From Sphingobium ummariense RL-3 (GTDB taxonomy: Bacteria > Pseudomonadota > Alphaproteobacteria > Sphingomonadales > Sphingomonadaceae), in the NCBI RefSeq assembly GCF_000447205.1, contig NZ_AUWY01000125.1, positions 1 to 34,560 of the forward strand: DNA of 34,560 nucleotides. Direction: 5' to 3'. The position numbers and the translations under genes were made by a program. Positions 25,446 to 34,181 of this stretch are shown in pieces; positions within the stretch are counted from its first letter, which is position 1, and each line of letters begins with the position of its first letter. Under the pieces are notes generated by a model that saw only the letters and a program-made list of their open reading frames with translations, was not told the origin of the DNA and did not search any database.

Positions 25446-25931
25446 ATGGCTTCGATGCCCAAAGATTCGGAACTGGGTTACCGGCCGTGCGTCGGAATCA
25501 TGCTCGTCAACATGGATGGGAAGGTGTTCGTGGGCCAGCGGCTCGACAGTTCGGTCGAAGCCTGGCAGATGCCGCAGGGCGGCATTGACGAGGGCGAGGA
25601 TGCGAAGGCCGCCGCCCTGCGCGAACTGGGCGAAGAAACGGGAATCGTTCGCGATCATGTCGAGATCATCGCCAAGGCGCGGGATGAGCATTTCTACGAC
25701 CTGCCGCCCGAGCTGATCGGCAAGCTGTGGGGCGGAAAATATCGCGGCCAGCGACAGTTCTGGTTCCTCGCGCGCTTCCTGGGTACCGACGGGGACATTG
25801 ATATCCACACCACTCATCCCGAATTCCAGAACTGGAAATGGACGGCGCCCGATACGCTCCCGGACCTGATCGTGCCCTTCAAACGGAAGCTCTATCGGGA
25901 CATCCTTCAGGAGTTCAAAGATCTGATCTGA
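25446..25931 (+). CDS. rppH: RNA pyrophosphohydrolase (Nudix)
   Basis: The 161-residue Nudix enzyme converts 5'-triphosphate mRNA ends to monophosphate, starting decay by RNase E-type enzymes. The N-terminal YRPCVGIMLVN and EAWQMPQGGID blocks are those of RppH, and the Nudix box (GGIDEGEDAKAAALRELGEETGI, split here by its conserved G, E and RELGEE residues) is complete. DLPPELIGKLWGGKYRGQ and a C-terminal IVPFKRKLY are also characteristic. The ATG at 25446 has AGGGG about 6 nt upstream. The 168-base gap to divergent phrB must hold both promoters. Confidence 0.95.
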   Translation: MASMPKDSELGYRPCVGIMLVNMDGKVFVGQRLDSSVEAWQMPQGGIDEGEDAKAAALRELGEETGIVRDHVEIIAKARDEHFYDLPPELIGKLWGGKYRGQRQFWFLARFLGTDGDIDIHTTHPEFQNWKWTAPDTLPDLIVPFKRKLYRDILQEFKDLI

Positions 25932-25986
25932 CGGAAAAATGACCTTCGGGTCTTAAAATCCGTGGTTTGCCGGTTATGAGGGGGAC

Positions 25987-26886
25987 ATGCGCTCCCTGCT
26001 GTTCTCCCTTCCGCTGTTGGCCGCTTTCCCGGCCCATGCCGCCGATCCGGCGCTGCTACCTCCTGCTGTGCGGGAAATGATGGAAGCCGCGATTGCGAAC
26101 GGCAACGAAACCGAGATCGCGACGGTGGCGAAGATCGCCAAGCAGACCAATCCGGGCTCCGCGGAGGAGATCCAGCGGATGGTCAACAGCTGGAAGGCTC
26201 GGACCAAGGCGACCCATGAGGCCGTGGTGCGCGAAGCCCGTTTCACCGAATTGTGGAAGGGCCGGTTCGAAGCCGGCGGCTTCCGCTCGACCGGTTCGAC
26301 CAGCGAATTCGGCATCAGCGCCGCCGCGACGGTCCAGCGTGCCGGGCTGCAGTGGACCCACAAGCTGACCGCCAGCGTCGATTATCGCCGCGCCAATGGC
26401 GTGACCTCACGCGAGCGCTATTTCGGCAGCTACGAGCCACGCTTCGAATTCGATCCTCGCGGTTTCGCCTACGGCCTCGCGCAGTTCGAGCGCGACACCT
26501 CGATCGGCTATGACGAACGCTATACCGCGTCGGTGGGTATCGGCTACAAGCTGATCATGAGCGATCCCGTCGACTTTTCGGTCGATGCCGGCCCGTCCAT
26601 CCGTCATGCCAGATATGTCATCGGCGTGAGCGAGACGAAGCTGGGCGTTCGCGGATCGATGGATCTGCAATGGCGCCTGTCGCCGACCTTGACTTTCAAG
26701 CAGACCGGTTCCGCCTATGCCGAAAGCGACGTCTATACGCTCAACGCCCTGACTTCGCTGGAAACGAAGGTCGCGACGCGCTGGTCGGCTGCGCTGTCGT
26801 ACAATGTGCAGTATGAATCCGAAACGCTGCTGTCCGCGCGCGATCTCAACACGCTCAGCCGGCTGACGCTCACCTACGATTTCTGA
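25987..26886 (+). CDS. DUF481-family outer-membrane beta-barrel protein
   Basis: The 299-residue protein has a signal peptide ending in AHA-AD (about residue 19), an alpha-helical region (about 25-95) and a C-terminal region of alternating hydrophobic/polar strands, closing with the outer-membrane signature LTLTYDF (terminal Phe). This is the layout of DUF481 (YdiY-like) proteins, which are predicted outer-membrane barrels of unknown function. GAGGGGGAC lies just before the ATG. It may be transcribed with rppH, 55 bases upstream; the GACC-TTCG-GGTC hairpin between them is too short to be a convincing terminator. Confidence 0.82.
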   Translation: MRSLLFSLPLLAAFPAHAADPALLPPAVREMMEAAIANGNETEIATVAKIAKQTNPGSAEEIQRMVNSWKARTKATHEAVVREARFTELWKGRFEAGGFRSTGSTSEFGISAAATVQRAGLQWTHKLTASVDYRRANGVTSRERYFGSYEPRFEFDPRGFAYGLAQFERDTSIGYDERYTASVGIGYKLIMSDPVDFSVDAGPSIRHARYVIGVSETKLGVRGSMDLQWRLSPTLTFKQTGSAYAESDVYTLNALTSLETKVATRWSAALSYNVQYESETLLSARDLNTLSRLTLTYDF

Positions 26887-26928
26887 TCGGGGGTGGAGGC
26901 TGGCGCCTCCCTCTGATAGGAACAGGCG

Positions 26929-28152
26929 ATGAGCGGGTTATCGCTGGAGGAAGAGGCCGTCCTGGAGCGGGCGGCCGCCGCGCCGATGCTGGACCAAGTC
27001 CAGGACTGGGCGGCCGTCAATAGCGGGTCGCGCAACCTGACAGGGCTCTCGCGCATGGCCGGGCTGCTCGCCAATGCGTTCGCGGCCTTGCCGGGAAACG
27101 TGGCGCTGCGAGAGGCGGCTCAGGTGGAAAGCGTCCTGCCGGACGGCCGGGTCGTCCCTGCCGAGCATGGCCGCCATCTCCATCTGTCAGTCCGCCCCGA
27201 CGCGCCGCTGCGCATCCTGCTGACGGGCCATATGGACACGGTGTTCGCAGTCGACCACTCCTTTCAGCAGCAGCGCTGGATCGACGGCACGACACTGAAC
27301 GGTCCCGGTGTCGCCGATATGAAGGGCGGCCTGGCGGTGATGCTGGCGGCGCTGGAAGCCTTGGAATCCTCGCCCAGCGCCCGAGCGCTCGGCTATGAGG
27401 TCGTCATCAACAGCGACGAGGAGGTAGGAAGCCCCTCCTCCCTGCCGCTGATCCGGCAGGCGGCAACAGGCAAGCGCGCCGCCTTCACCTACGAGCCCGC
27501 GCTGCCCGACGGCACGCTGGCCGGCGCGCGGGCGGGCAGCGGCAATTTTTCCGTCATCGTGTCCGGCCGCAGCGCCCATGCCGGCCGCAATCCCGATGAG
27601 GGTCGCAACGCCCTGCTCGCAGCCGCGGACCTCGCCCTTCGGCTGAAGGCCGCCAGCGGCGCGGGGTTTTCCTGCAATCCGGCGCGGATCGATGGAGGGG
27701 CGCCCAACAATGTCGTGCCCGATCATGCCATATTGCGGGTGAATTTCCGCCCCAAGACGCCGGAGGACGAGACTTTGGCCCGGCTGCTGCTGGATCAGGC
27801 GATATCCGCCGTCTCACGTGAGCATGAGGTCGCCATGCACCTGCACGGCAGTTTCGGCCGTCCGCCCAAGCCCATGGACGCGCGCGCCGAGCAGTTGTTC
27901 GGCCTGGTGCGCCGCTGCGGCGCCGACCTGGGCCTGCCGATCGGCTGGCGCGACACCGGTGGCGTCTGCGATGGCAACAATATCGCGGCCTGCGGCGTGC
28001 CCGTGGTCGACACCATGGGCGTGCGCGGCGGCAATATCCACAGCGACCAGGAATATCTGCTGACCGACAGCCTGGCCGAGCGGGCGAGATTGTCGGCGTT
28101 GGCGCTGCTGCGCATAGCCGGGGGATACTTACCAGAGGGGATGACCGCTTGA
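26929..28152 (+). CDS. M20-family metallohydrolase of the arginine succinyltransferase cluster
   Basis: The 407-residue protein is an M20 dinuclear zinc amidohydrolase (relatives: carboxypeptidase G2, ArgE, DapE). Ligand sites are all visible: TGHMDTVF (H101, D103), GVADMKGG (bridging D130), NSDEEVGS (E164 base, E165), TYEPALPDG (E189) and GGNIHSDQEYL (H371). A dimerisation domain with SGRSAHAGRNPDEGRNAL lies between. Its stop overlaps the astA start by 4 nt, which ties it to arginine degradation. DapE and ArgE remove succinyl or acetyl groups from amino acids, so this enzyme may hydrolyse N-succinylglutamate in place of AstE; that is inference. It could instead act as a general peptidase. 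Confidence 0.85.
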   Translation: MSGLSLEEEAVLERAAAAPMLDQVQDWAAVNSGSRNLTGLSRMAGLLANAFAALPGNVALREAAQVESVLPDGRVVPAEHGRHLHLSVRPDAPLRILLTGHMDTVFAVDHSFQQQRWIDGTTLNGPGVADMKGGLAVMLAALEALESSPSARALGYEVVINSDEEVGSPSSLPLIRQAATGKRAAFTYEPALPDGTLAGARAGSGNFSVIVSGRSAHAGRNPDEGRNALLAAADLALRLKAASGAGFSCNPARIDGGAPNNVVPDHAILRVNFRPKTPEDETLARLLLDQAISAVSREHEVAMHLHGSFGRPPKPMDARAEQLFGLVRRCGADLGLPIGWRDTGGVCDGNNIAACGVPVVDTMGVRGGNIHSDQEYLLTDSLAERARLSALALLRIAGGYLPEGMTA

Positions 28153-29168
28153 CCTTCTTCATGCGCACTGCGCGCGCGGACGACCTGCAGACCCTGTACG
28201 AGATGGCGAAGCTGACCGGCGGCGGCTTCACCAACCTCCCTCCGGATCGCAAGGCGCTGGCCGCCAAGCTTGAACGCACGGAGCAGGCGCTCGCGCGCCA
28301 AGGCGACGATGTGGAGGACGAGTTGATCGTCATGGTGCTGGAGAACCGCCAGACCGGCCAGGTGCGCGGCACCTGCCAGATCTTCAGCAAGGTGGGGCAG
28401 AGCTGGCCCTTCTATTCCTATCGCCTGGGTATCCTCACCCAGTATAGCCGCGAGCTCAACCGCACCTTCCGCGCAGAGATGCTCTCGCTGACCACCGACC
28501 TGGAAGGATCGGCGGAGGTTGGCGGCCTCTTCCTGCACCCGCGTGAACGGGCGGAGGGCCTCGGCCTGCTGCTCGCGCGCAGCCGCTATCTCTATATCCG
28601 CAACCACCGCCCCCGCTTCGGCGATCGAGTCATTGCTGAGTTGCGCGGGGTCATCGACGAAGCGGGCGGATCGCCTTTCTGGGACGGGCTCGCCGGCCGC
28701 TTCTTCGGCATGAGCTTCCAGGAAGCGGACGAATTCAATGCGGTCAACGGCAATCAGTTCATCGCCGACCTAATGCCCAAGACGCCGATCTACACCGCCA
28801 TGCTGACCGACAGCGCCCGCGCCGTCATCGGCCTGCCCCACCCCAATGGCCGCGCGGCGATGCGGATGCTGGAGACGGAGGGCTTCGTCAACGCAGGCTA
28901 TGTCGACATCTTCGACGGCGGCCCGACGATGGTGGGCCAGATCGATTCGCTGAGGACCGTCGCCTGCGCGCGCGACGTCACATTGTCCGCCACCCACGAA
29001 AGGGGCGGCGAAAGGGTGCTGGTCGCAGCTGGGCGGCTCTCCGACTATCGCTGCGGCTATGGCTTCGTAAAGGAAACGGCGGACGGGCTCATATCTCTCG
29101 ACGCGGAAAGCGCCGCGCTGCTCGACCTGTCGCTCGGCGATGCCTTCACCATGGCGGGACGGTCATGA
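28149..29168 (+). CDS. astA: arginine N-succinyltransferase
   Basis: AstA transfers succinyl from succinyl-CoA to the alpha-amino group of arginine, the first step of the ammonia-producing AST pathway. The 339-residue protein matches the family from RTARADDLQTLYEMAKLTGGGFTNLP through GQVRGTCQIF, SLTTDLEGSAEVGGLFLHP, MSFQEADEF and FVNAGYVDIFDGGPTM. The start is a TTG at 28149 overlapping the hydrolase stop (TTGA), with AGAGGGG about 9 nt upstream; this keeps the first beta strand aligned with E. coli AstA, whereas the ATG at 28161 would remove it. It overlaps astB by 4 nt. Confidence 0.94.
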   Translation: MTFFMRTARADDLQTLYEMAKLTGGGFTNLPPDRKALAAKLERTEQALARQGDDVEDELIVMVLENRQTGQVRGTCQIFSKVGQSWPFYSYRLGILTQYSRELNRTFRAEMLSLTTDLEGSAEVGGLFLHPRERAEGLGLLLARSRYLYIRNHRPRFGDRVIAELRGVIDEAGGSPFWDGLAGRFFGMSFQEADEFNAVNGNQFIADLMPKTPIYTAMLTDSARAVIGLPHPNGRAAMRMLETEGFVNAGYVDIFDGGPTMVGQIDSLRTVACARDVTLSATHERGGERVLVAAGRLSDYRCGYGFVKETADGLISLDAESAALLDLSLGDAFTMAGRS

Positions 29169-30427
29169 CGGTTAGGGAAATCAATTTCGACGGGCTGGTC
29201 GGCCCCAGTCACAATTACGCGGGGCTCAGCCTCGGCAATCTCGCCTCCGCGCGCAATGCCGGCGCCGTATCGCACCCGCGCGCGGCGGCGCTGCAGGGCC
29301 TGGAGAAGATGCGGGCCAATATCCGCCTTGGCCTCACCCAAGGCCTGTTCCTGCCGCAATGGCGGCCTGACGGTGCCTGGCTCGCCATGCTGGGGACCGA
29401 TGTCGGCGGGGCCGAACCGCACATCCGCGCCGCCGCCATGTCGGCCTCTTCGATGTGGGCCGCCAATGCCGCGACCGTGTCGCCCGCCGCCGACACGATT
29501 GACGGGCGCACCCATCTGACGGTCGCGAACCTCGTCACCATGCCGCATCGCAGCCACGAATGGCCACAGACCCTGCGGCAGCTCCAGCTCGCCTTTTCCG
29601 CGCGGGATGCCTTCGAGGTGCATCCGCCCGTCCCCGCCCCCTTCGGCGACGAAGGCGCGGCCAACCACATGCGTCTGTGCGAGAACCACGGCGCGCCGGG
29701 CGTGGAAGTGTTCGTCTACGGCCAGTCCGGCGGCCCCTTCCCCGCGCGCCAGCATGTCGAGGCGAGCAAGGCCGTCGCGCGGCTTCATGGCCTCGATCCG
29801 GCGCGCACCCTGTTCGTCCAGCAGTCGGACGAAGCCATCGCCGCCGGCGCGTTCCACAACGACGTCGTCGCCGTCGCCAACGAACATGTGCTTTTCGCCC
29901 ATGAACTTGCCTTCGCCGACCGGGACAGCTTCTACGCTGCCCTGCGCGCTGCGCTGCCCTGCGTCGAGATTATCGAGGTGCCCGCCGCGTTGGTGAGCCT
30001 GTCGGACGCGATCCGCAGCTATCTGTTCAACGCGCAGCTCGTGACCCTGCCCGACGGCGGCGGCATGGCACTGGTGCTGCCGAGCGAGGCGCAGGCGATA
30101 CCAGCGGTGTGGAACTGGCTGGAAAAGTTGGTGGCCGGCAACGGCCCGATCCGGCGGCTGGTGCCGGTCGATGTGCGGCAATCCATGGCCAATGGCGGTG
30201 GCCCGGCATGCCTGCGCCTGCGAGTCGTCGCCGATTCCGCCGACATCGACCCCCGCTTCTTGCTGGACGAGGCAAAGCTGGACGAGATCGCCCGGATCGT
30301 CGGCGCCTATTGGCCCGAAGACATCGCGCCTGCGGACCTTGGCGACACACGCCTCATCGCCCGCATCGAACAATCGTGGTTAACGCTTGTTGACCATTTG
30401 CAGCTTTCGGGCGACTTGATTCCCTGA
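29165..30427 (+). CDS. astB: N-succinylarginine dihydrolase
   Basis: AstB hydrolyses N2-succinylarginine to succinylornithine, CO2 and ammonia. The 420-residue protein is complete and keeps the family residues E163 (GDEGAANHMRL), H231 (GAFHNDVVAVAN) and catalytic C349 (NGGGPACLRLRV), which correspond to E174, H248 and C365 of the E. coli enzyme. The N-terminus EINFDGLVGPSHNYAGLS is characteristic. The start forms ATGA with the astA stop. No astC, astD or astE follows in the window. Confidence 0.95.
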   Translation: MTVREINFDGLVGPSHNYAGLSLGNLASARNAGAVSHPRAAALQGLEKMRANIRLGLTQGLFLPQWRPDGAWLAMLGTDVGGAEPHIRAAAMSASSMWAANAATVSPAADTIDGRTHLTVANLVTMPHRSHEWPQTLRQLQLAFSARDAFEVHPPVPAPFGDEGAANHMRLCENHGAPGVEVFVYGQSGGPFPARQHVEASKAVARLHGLDPARTLFVQQSDEAIAAGAFHNDVVAVANEHVLFAHELAFADRDSFYAALRAALPCVEIIEVPAALVSLSDAIRSYLFNAQLVTLPDGGGMALVLPSEAQAIPAVWNWLEKLVAGNGPIRRLVPVDVRQSMANGGGPACLRLRVVADSADIDPRFLLDEAKLDEIARIVGAYWPEDIAPADLGDTRLIARIEQSWLTLVDHLQLSGDLIP

Positions 30428-30453
30428 CGGCCTCACCGCCGGACGGGATCGAC

Positions 30454-30675
30454 ATGAACCGCATCAAGCGCCTTTTCACGATCAAGACCAAGTTCGAAGC
30501 GTTCCTGGTCATCTACGCCCTCGCCATGGGCGCGGCAGAGCGCGGCATCGTCTATATGCAGCAATATCCCGGCACCGGCGGCCAGCTGCTGGCGCTCGCC
30601 TGCACCGGCGCGGTGTTCATGGCGGGCGGCAAGATCCTCGACGCCCTGGAAATGCAGCGCGTCCTCTACGACTGA
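30454..30675 (+). CDS. small conserved membrane protein of unknown function
   Basis: The 73-residue peptide begins with a basic stretch (MNRIKRLFTIKTKFEAF) and has two hydrophobic segments (about 17-36 and 44-61) connected by YMQQYPGTGGQ. It lies 26 bases after astB on the same strand, so it may be the last gene of that unit. No family is recognised. Coding is supported by the absence of a competing frame, high third-position GC and a protein-like composition. It could be an unrelated housekeeping membrane protein. Confidence 0.6.
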   Translation: MNRIKRLFTIKTKFEAFLVIYALAMGAAERGIVYMQQYPGTGGQLLALACTGAVFMAGGKILDALEMQRVLYD

Positions 30676-30744
30676 AGACAAATGGCGCCTTTTCCGGAGT
30701 GGCATCGCTGCCGCCCGAGGGGATATTTCTTCAATTTTGGAAAA

Positions 30745-30821
30745 TGGCGCGCCCGGAACGATTCGAACGTCCGACCCTCAGATTCGTAGTCTGATGCTCT
30801 ATCCAGCTGAGCTACGGGCGC
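30745..30821 (-). tRNA. tRNA-Arg (anticodon ACG)
   Basis: Read on the minus strand, the acceptor GCGCCCG pairs with CGGGCGC, followed by discriminator G and an encoded CCA. The D arm is AGCTCAGCTGGATAGAGC, the anticodon stem TCAGA/TCTGA holds the loop CTACGAA with anticodon ACG, and the T arm contains TTCGAAT. The A34 would be deaminated to inosine to read CGU, CGC and CGA. A T-run follows CCA. Confidence 0.97.
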
Positions 30822-30833
30822 GTTGGAGTGGCG

Positions 30834-30862
30834 CAGATAGAAGGGGGCGGAACATCTGGCAA
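30834..30862 (-). promoter_or_regulatory. probable sigma70-type promoter of tRNA-Arg
   Basis: On the minus strand TTGCCA (30862-30857) and TATCTG (30839-30834) are separated by exactly 17 bases and lie 12 bases before the mature tRNA 5' end. The -10 is a partial match only. Confidence 0.5.
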
Positions 30863-30962
30863 CCCCCTTTTTCGACTTTTTTCATTCCCTTCGCGAGGAG
30901 CTGCCGCAAGCGCGGCAACTTTGCGCCGATCCGCTCGTTACGGCCGTGGAAAGGATGCCACG

Positions 30963-31463
30963 ATGACCTTCACATTGAACGAGATCGCGCTGCTGGTGGT
31001 GGCGCTGCTGATCGGCCTCGTGCTGGGGCTCATGCTCAGCGGCCGGGGCAAATATCGGCGCTACTGGCGCGACGAGCAGCTGGCGCACCGGCAGGCGATG
31101 AAGGATCGCGACGCGCGCCTCGCCGCAGCGAATGAGCGTATCGCCGAACTGGAGCGCAGCCGTGGTCCTATCGGTCCCGGCACGGCGACTGCGGTGGCGG
31201 GTGCCGTGCATGGCCGCGACGACCTCACCCGCATCCGCCCGATCGGGCCGCAGGACGAGGTCGCCCTCAACGAGGCAGGCTATCACCGCTACGGCCAGAT
31301 CGCCGCGATGAGCGACGAGCAGCAGGCGACACTGGAAGGCCGCCTGGGCCTGCGTCCCGGCACCATCGCGCGCGACGAATGGCGCGAACAGGCTCGCCTG
31401 CTCGAGCGCCGCGAGGATGCGGAGCACGCCAGACTCTACGACCGGCGCAAGACGCCCGTCTGA
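30963..31463 (+). CDS. membrane-anchored protein with C-terminal helix-hairpin-helix domain
   Basis: The 166-residue protein has one N-terminal membrane helix (about 6-25: EIALLVVALLIGLVLGLML), a basic and helical, coiled-coil-prone segment (about 28-68) and a C-terminal domain beginning DDLTRIRPIGPQDEVALNEAGYHR. The LTRI-x-GIGP-like core and the closing RDEWREQARLL resemble the small helix-hairpin-helix domain found in many alphaproteobacterial proteins, often attached to respiratory-chain or membrane proteins. A DNA-binding role is possible but unproven. The ATG at 30963 is preferred because it places the membrane helix at the N-terminus and has a purine-rich GGAAAGG upstream. Confidence 0.78.
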   Translation: MTFTLNEIALLVVALLIGLVLGLMLSGRGKYRRYWRDEQLAHRQAMKDRDARLAAANERIAELERSRGPIGPGTATAVAGAVHGRDDLTRIRPIGPQDEVALNEAGYHRYGQIAAMSDEQQATLEGRLGLRPGTIARDEWREQARLLERREDAEHARLYDRRKTPV

Positions 31464-31471
31464 ACGAACAA

Positions 31472-31500
31472 GGGGGCAGGATCACCTGCCCCCGTTTCTT
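31472..31500. terminator. intrinsic terminator between convergent genes
   Basis: GGGGGCAGG (31472-31480) pairs perfectly with CCTGCCCCC (31485-31493) over an ATCA loop and is followed by GTTTCTT. It lies between the helix-hairpin-helix gene and the ppdK stop, and mainly serves plus-strand transcription, with possible weak action on the other strand. Confidence 0.82.
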
Positions 31501-31502
31501 GC

Positions 31503-34181
31503 TTATCCCCTCTTCGCCAGCGCGGCCTGGGCGGCGGCGAGCCGGGCAATCGGCACGCGATAGGGCGAGGCAGATACATAATCGAGCCCGGTCGCCTCGC
31601 AGAAGGCGATGGAAGCCGGGTCGCCACCATGCTCGCCGCAGATGCCGAGCTTGATGTCGGGTCGCGTCGCCCGACCACGCTCGGCGGCCAATTCGATGAG
31701 CTGCCCCACGCCCTCCACGTCGATGCTGACGAAGGGATCGCGGGCGAAGATGCCCTTGTCCACATATTGCGTCAGGAACCGGCCCGCATCGTCACGGCTG
31801 ATGCCGATCGTCGTCTGCGTCAGGTCGTTGGTGCCGAAGGAGAAGAATTCGCCCACCTCGGCGATCTCCCCGGCCTTGAGCGCGGCGCGCGGCAGCTCGA
31901 TCATCGTGCCCACCAGATAATCGACCGACGCGCCCTGCTCCGCGAAGACCTCGGCCGCGACGCGATCGACGATCGCCTTCATCAGTTCCAATTCCTTTTT
32001 CGTTGCGACGAGCGGGATCATGATTTCGGGGATCGGCGCTTCGCCGCTGCGCTGCTTTATGATCAGCGCGGCTTCGAAGATGGCGCGGGCCTGCATCTCG
32101 TAGATTTCGGGATAGGTGACGCCCAGGCGGCAACCGCGATGGCCGAGCATGGGATTGAACTCGTGCAGTTCGGCGGCACGGCGCTTGAGCGCTTCCACCC
32201 CCACGCCCGCGGCCTTCGCCACTTCCTCGAACTCTGCCTCGCCATGCGGCAGGAATTCGTGCAGCGGCGGGTCGAGCAGGCGGATGGTGACGGGCAGACC
32301 CGCCATCACCATGAAGATCTGCGCGAAATCGTCGCGCTGCTCGGGCAGCAGCTTGTCCAGCGCCGCGCGGCGCCCCTTCTCGCTGTCCGCGAGGATCATC
32401 TCGCGCACCGCGGTGATACGGGCGGCGTCGAAGAACATATGCTCGGTGCGGCACAGGCCCACGCCCTCCGCGCCGAAATCGCGCGCGGTCTGGCAGTCGA
32501 GCGGGGTTTCCGCATTGGCGCGCACCTTGAGGCGGCGGACCTTGTCGGCCCAACCCATCAGCGTGCCGAAGTCGCCGGCCAGCTCGGGCTGCACCGTGGG
32601 CACCTCGCCCGCCATCACCTCGCCGGTGGAACCGTCGATGGTCAGGATGTCGCCTTCCTTCAGCTCGCGGCCGTCAATGCGCAGGATCTTGGCGGCATTG
32701 TCGATCGACAGGCTGCCCGCCCCCGACACGCAGGGGCGGCCCATGCCGCGCGCCACCACGGCGGCGTGGCTGGTCATGCCGCCGCGCGCGGTCAGGATAC
32801 CCTTCGCCGCGTGCATGCCATGGATGTCCTCGGGGCTGGTCTCGACACGCACCAGGATGACCGCGTCGCCCAGTTCGTTGCGGCGCTCGGCCATGTCGGC
32901 GTCGAACACGATCGCGCCCGATGCCGCCCCCGGAGAGGCGGGCAGACCCTTGGTCAGCACGTCGCGCGGCGCCTTGGGATCGAGCGTGGGGTGAAGCAAC
33001 TGGTCGAGCGCCGCCGGATCGACGCGGGCGACGGCCTCCTCCTCGGTGATCAGGCCCTCGTTGGCCATGTCCACCGCGATCTTGAGCGCCGCCTTGGCGG
33101 TGCGCTTGCCCGACCGGGTCTGGAGCATCCAGAGCTTGCCCTGCTGCACCGTGAACTCGATGTCCTGCATGTCGCGATAATGGGTTTCGAGGATACCGAA
33201 CACCCGCGCCAGCTCGGCATAGGTTTCGGGCATCGCCTCTTCCATCGACAGCGGCTTGGCCCCTGCCCGCTCGCGCGCGGCCTTGGTCAGATATTGCGGC
33301 GTGCGGATGCCCGCCACCACGTCCTCGCCCTGCGCGTTGATGAGATATTCGCCATAATAGGCGTTCTCGCCGGTTGCCGGATCGCGGGTGAAGGCGACGC
33401 CGGTGGCCGAGGTGTCGCCCATATTGCCGAACACCATCGCCTGCACGTTGACCGCCGTGCCCCAGTCGTGCGGGATCGAGTTCAGGCGGCGATAGACCTT
33501 GGCGCGGTCCGCCTGCCACGATCCGAACACGGCGCTGATCGCGCCCCACAGCTGGTCGTTCACGTCCTGCGGGAAAGGCTTGCCCCACAGCTTCTCCACC
33601 AGCCGCTTATATTCATCGACCAGCATCTTCCAGTCGAGCGCAGTCATCTCGGTATCGAGGCTGTAGCCCTGATCCTCCTTGGCAACCTCCAGCGCCTCTT
33701 CGAAGGCGCCATGGTCCAGCTCCAGCACCACGTCGGAATACATCTGGATGAAGCGGCGATAGCTGTCCCAGGCGAATCGTTCGTCGCCGGAGGCGGCCGC
33801 GAGGCCCTCGACCGTTTCGTCATTGAGGCCGAGGTTCAGCACCGTATCCATCATGCCGGGCATCGAAATACGCGCGCCCGAACGAACCGACACCAGCAGC
33901 GGGTCGGCCTTGTCGCCGAAGCTCTTGCCGGTCACGCCCTCGATATGGGCGATGCCGTTCGCCACTTCGGCGGTCAGGCTCTCAGGATAGACGCCGCCGT
34001 CCGCATAATAGCGGGTGCACATCTCGGTCGTGATGGTGAAGCCCGGCGGCACCGGCAGGCCGATGGAGGCCATGCCGTCCAGATTGGCGCCCTTGCCGCC
34101 CAGCAGGTTCTTGTCGCCCTTGCCTCCGTCATCCACGCCGCCGCCGAAGCGATAGACATAACGGGTCGCTGTGGTGTTCAT
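31503..34181 (-). CDS. ppdK: pyruvate, phosphate dikinase
   Basis: The 892-residue enzyme interconverts pyruvate, ATP and phosphate with PEP, AMP and diphosphate. The N-terminal ATP-grasp domain starts VYRFGGGVDDGGKGDKNLLGGKGANL; the swivelling domain holds the phosphohistidine in GGMTSHAAVVARGMGRPCVSG (about His471); the C-terminal TIM barrel includes GLCRTEHMFF, GTNDLTQTT and CGEHGGDP with the catalytic cysteine near residue 847. The length is normal for bacterial PPDK. The ATG at 34181 is chosen for GGAAGAGG about 5 nt upstream. It lies downstream of glyS on the same strand, 164 bases away. Confidence 0.97.
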   Translation of the reverse strand: MNTTATRYVYRFGGGVDDGGKGDKNLLGGKGANLDGMASIGLPVPPGFTITTEMCTRYYADGGVYPESLTAEVANGIAHIEGVTGKSFGDKADPLLVSVRSGARISMPGMMDTVLNLGLNDETVEGLAAASGDERFAWDSYRRFIQMYSDVVLELDHGAFEEALEVAKEDQGYSLDTEMTALDWKMLVDEYKRLVEKLWGKPFPQDVNDQLWGAISAVFGSWQADRAKVYRRLNSIPHDWGTAVNVQAMVFGNMGDTSATGVAFTRDPATGENAYYGEYLINAQGEDVVAGIRTPQYLTKAARERAGAKPLSMEEAMPETYAELARVFGILETHYRDMQDIEFTVQQGKLWMLQTRSGKRTAKAALKIAVDMANEGLITEEEAVARVDPAALDQLLHPTLDPKAPRDVLTKGLPASPGAASGAIVFDADMAERRNELGDAVILVRVETSPEDIHGMHAAKGILTARGGMTSHAAVVARGMGRPCVSGAGSLSIDNAAKILRIDGRELKEGDILTIDGSTGEVMAGEVPTVQPELAGDFGTLMGWADKVRRLKVRANAETPLDCQTARDFGAEGVGLCRTEHMFFDAARITAVREMILADSEKGRRAALDKLLPEQRDDFAQIFMVMAGLPVTIRLLDPPLHEFLPHGEAEFEEVAKAAGVGVEALKRRAAELHEFNPMLGHRGCRLGVTYPEIYEMQARAIFEAALIIKQRSGEAPIPEIMIPLVATKKELELMKAIVDRVAAEVFAEQGASVDYLVGTMIELPRAALKAGEIAEVGEFFSFGTNDLTQTTIGISRDDAGRFLTQYVDKGIFARDPFVSIDVEGVGQLIELAAERGRATRPDIKLGICGEHGGDPASIAFCEATGLDYVSASPYRVPIARLAAAQAALAKRG

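Noticed and set aside
25939..25958. GACC-TTCG-GGTC hairpin followed by TTAAAAT between rppH and the DUF481 gene
   Set aside because: The stem has only four pairs and the T-run is broken, so it is not a convincing terminator despite the stable TTCG loop.
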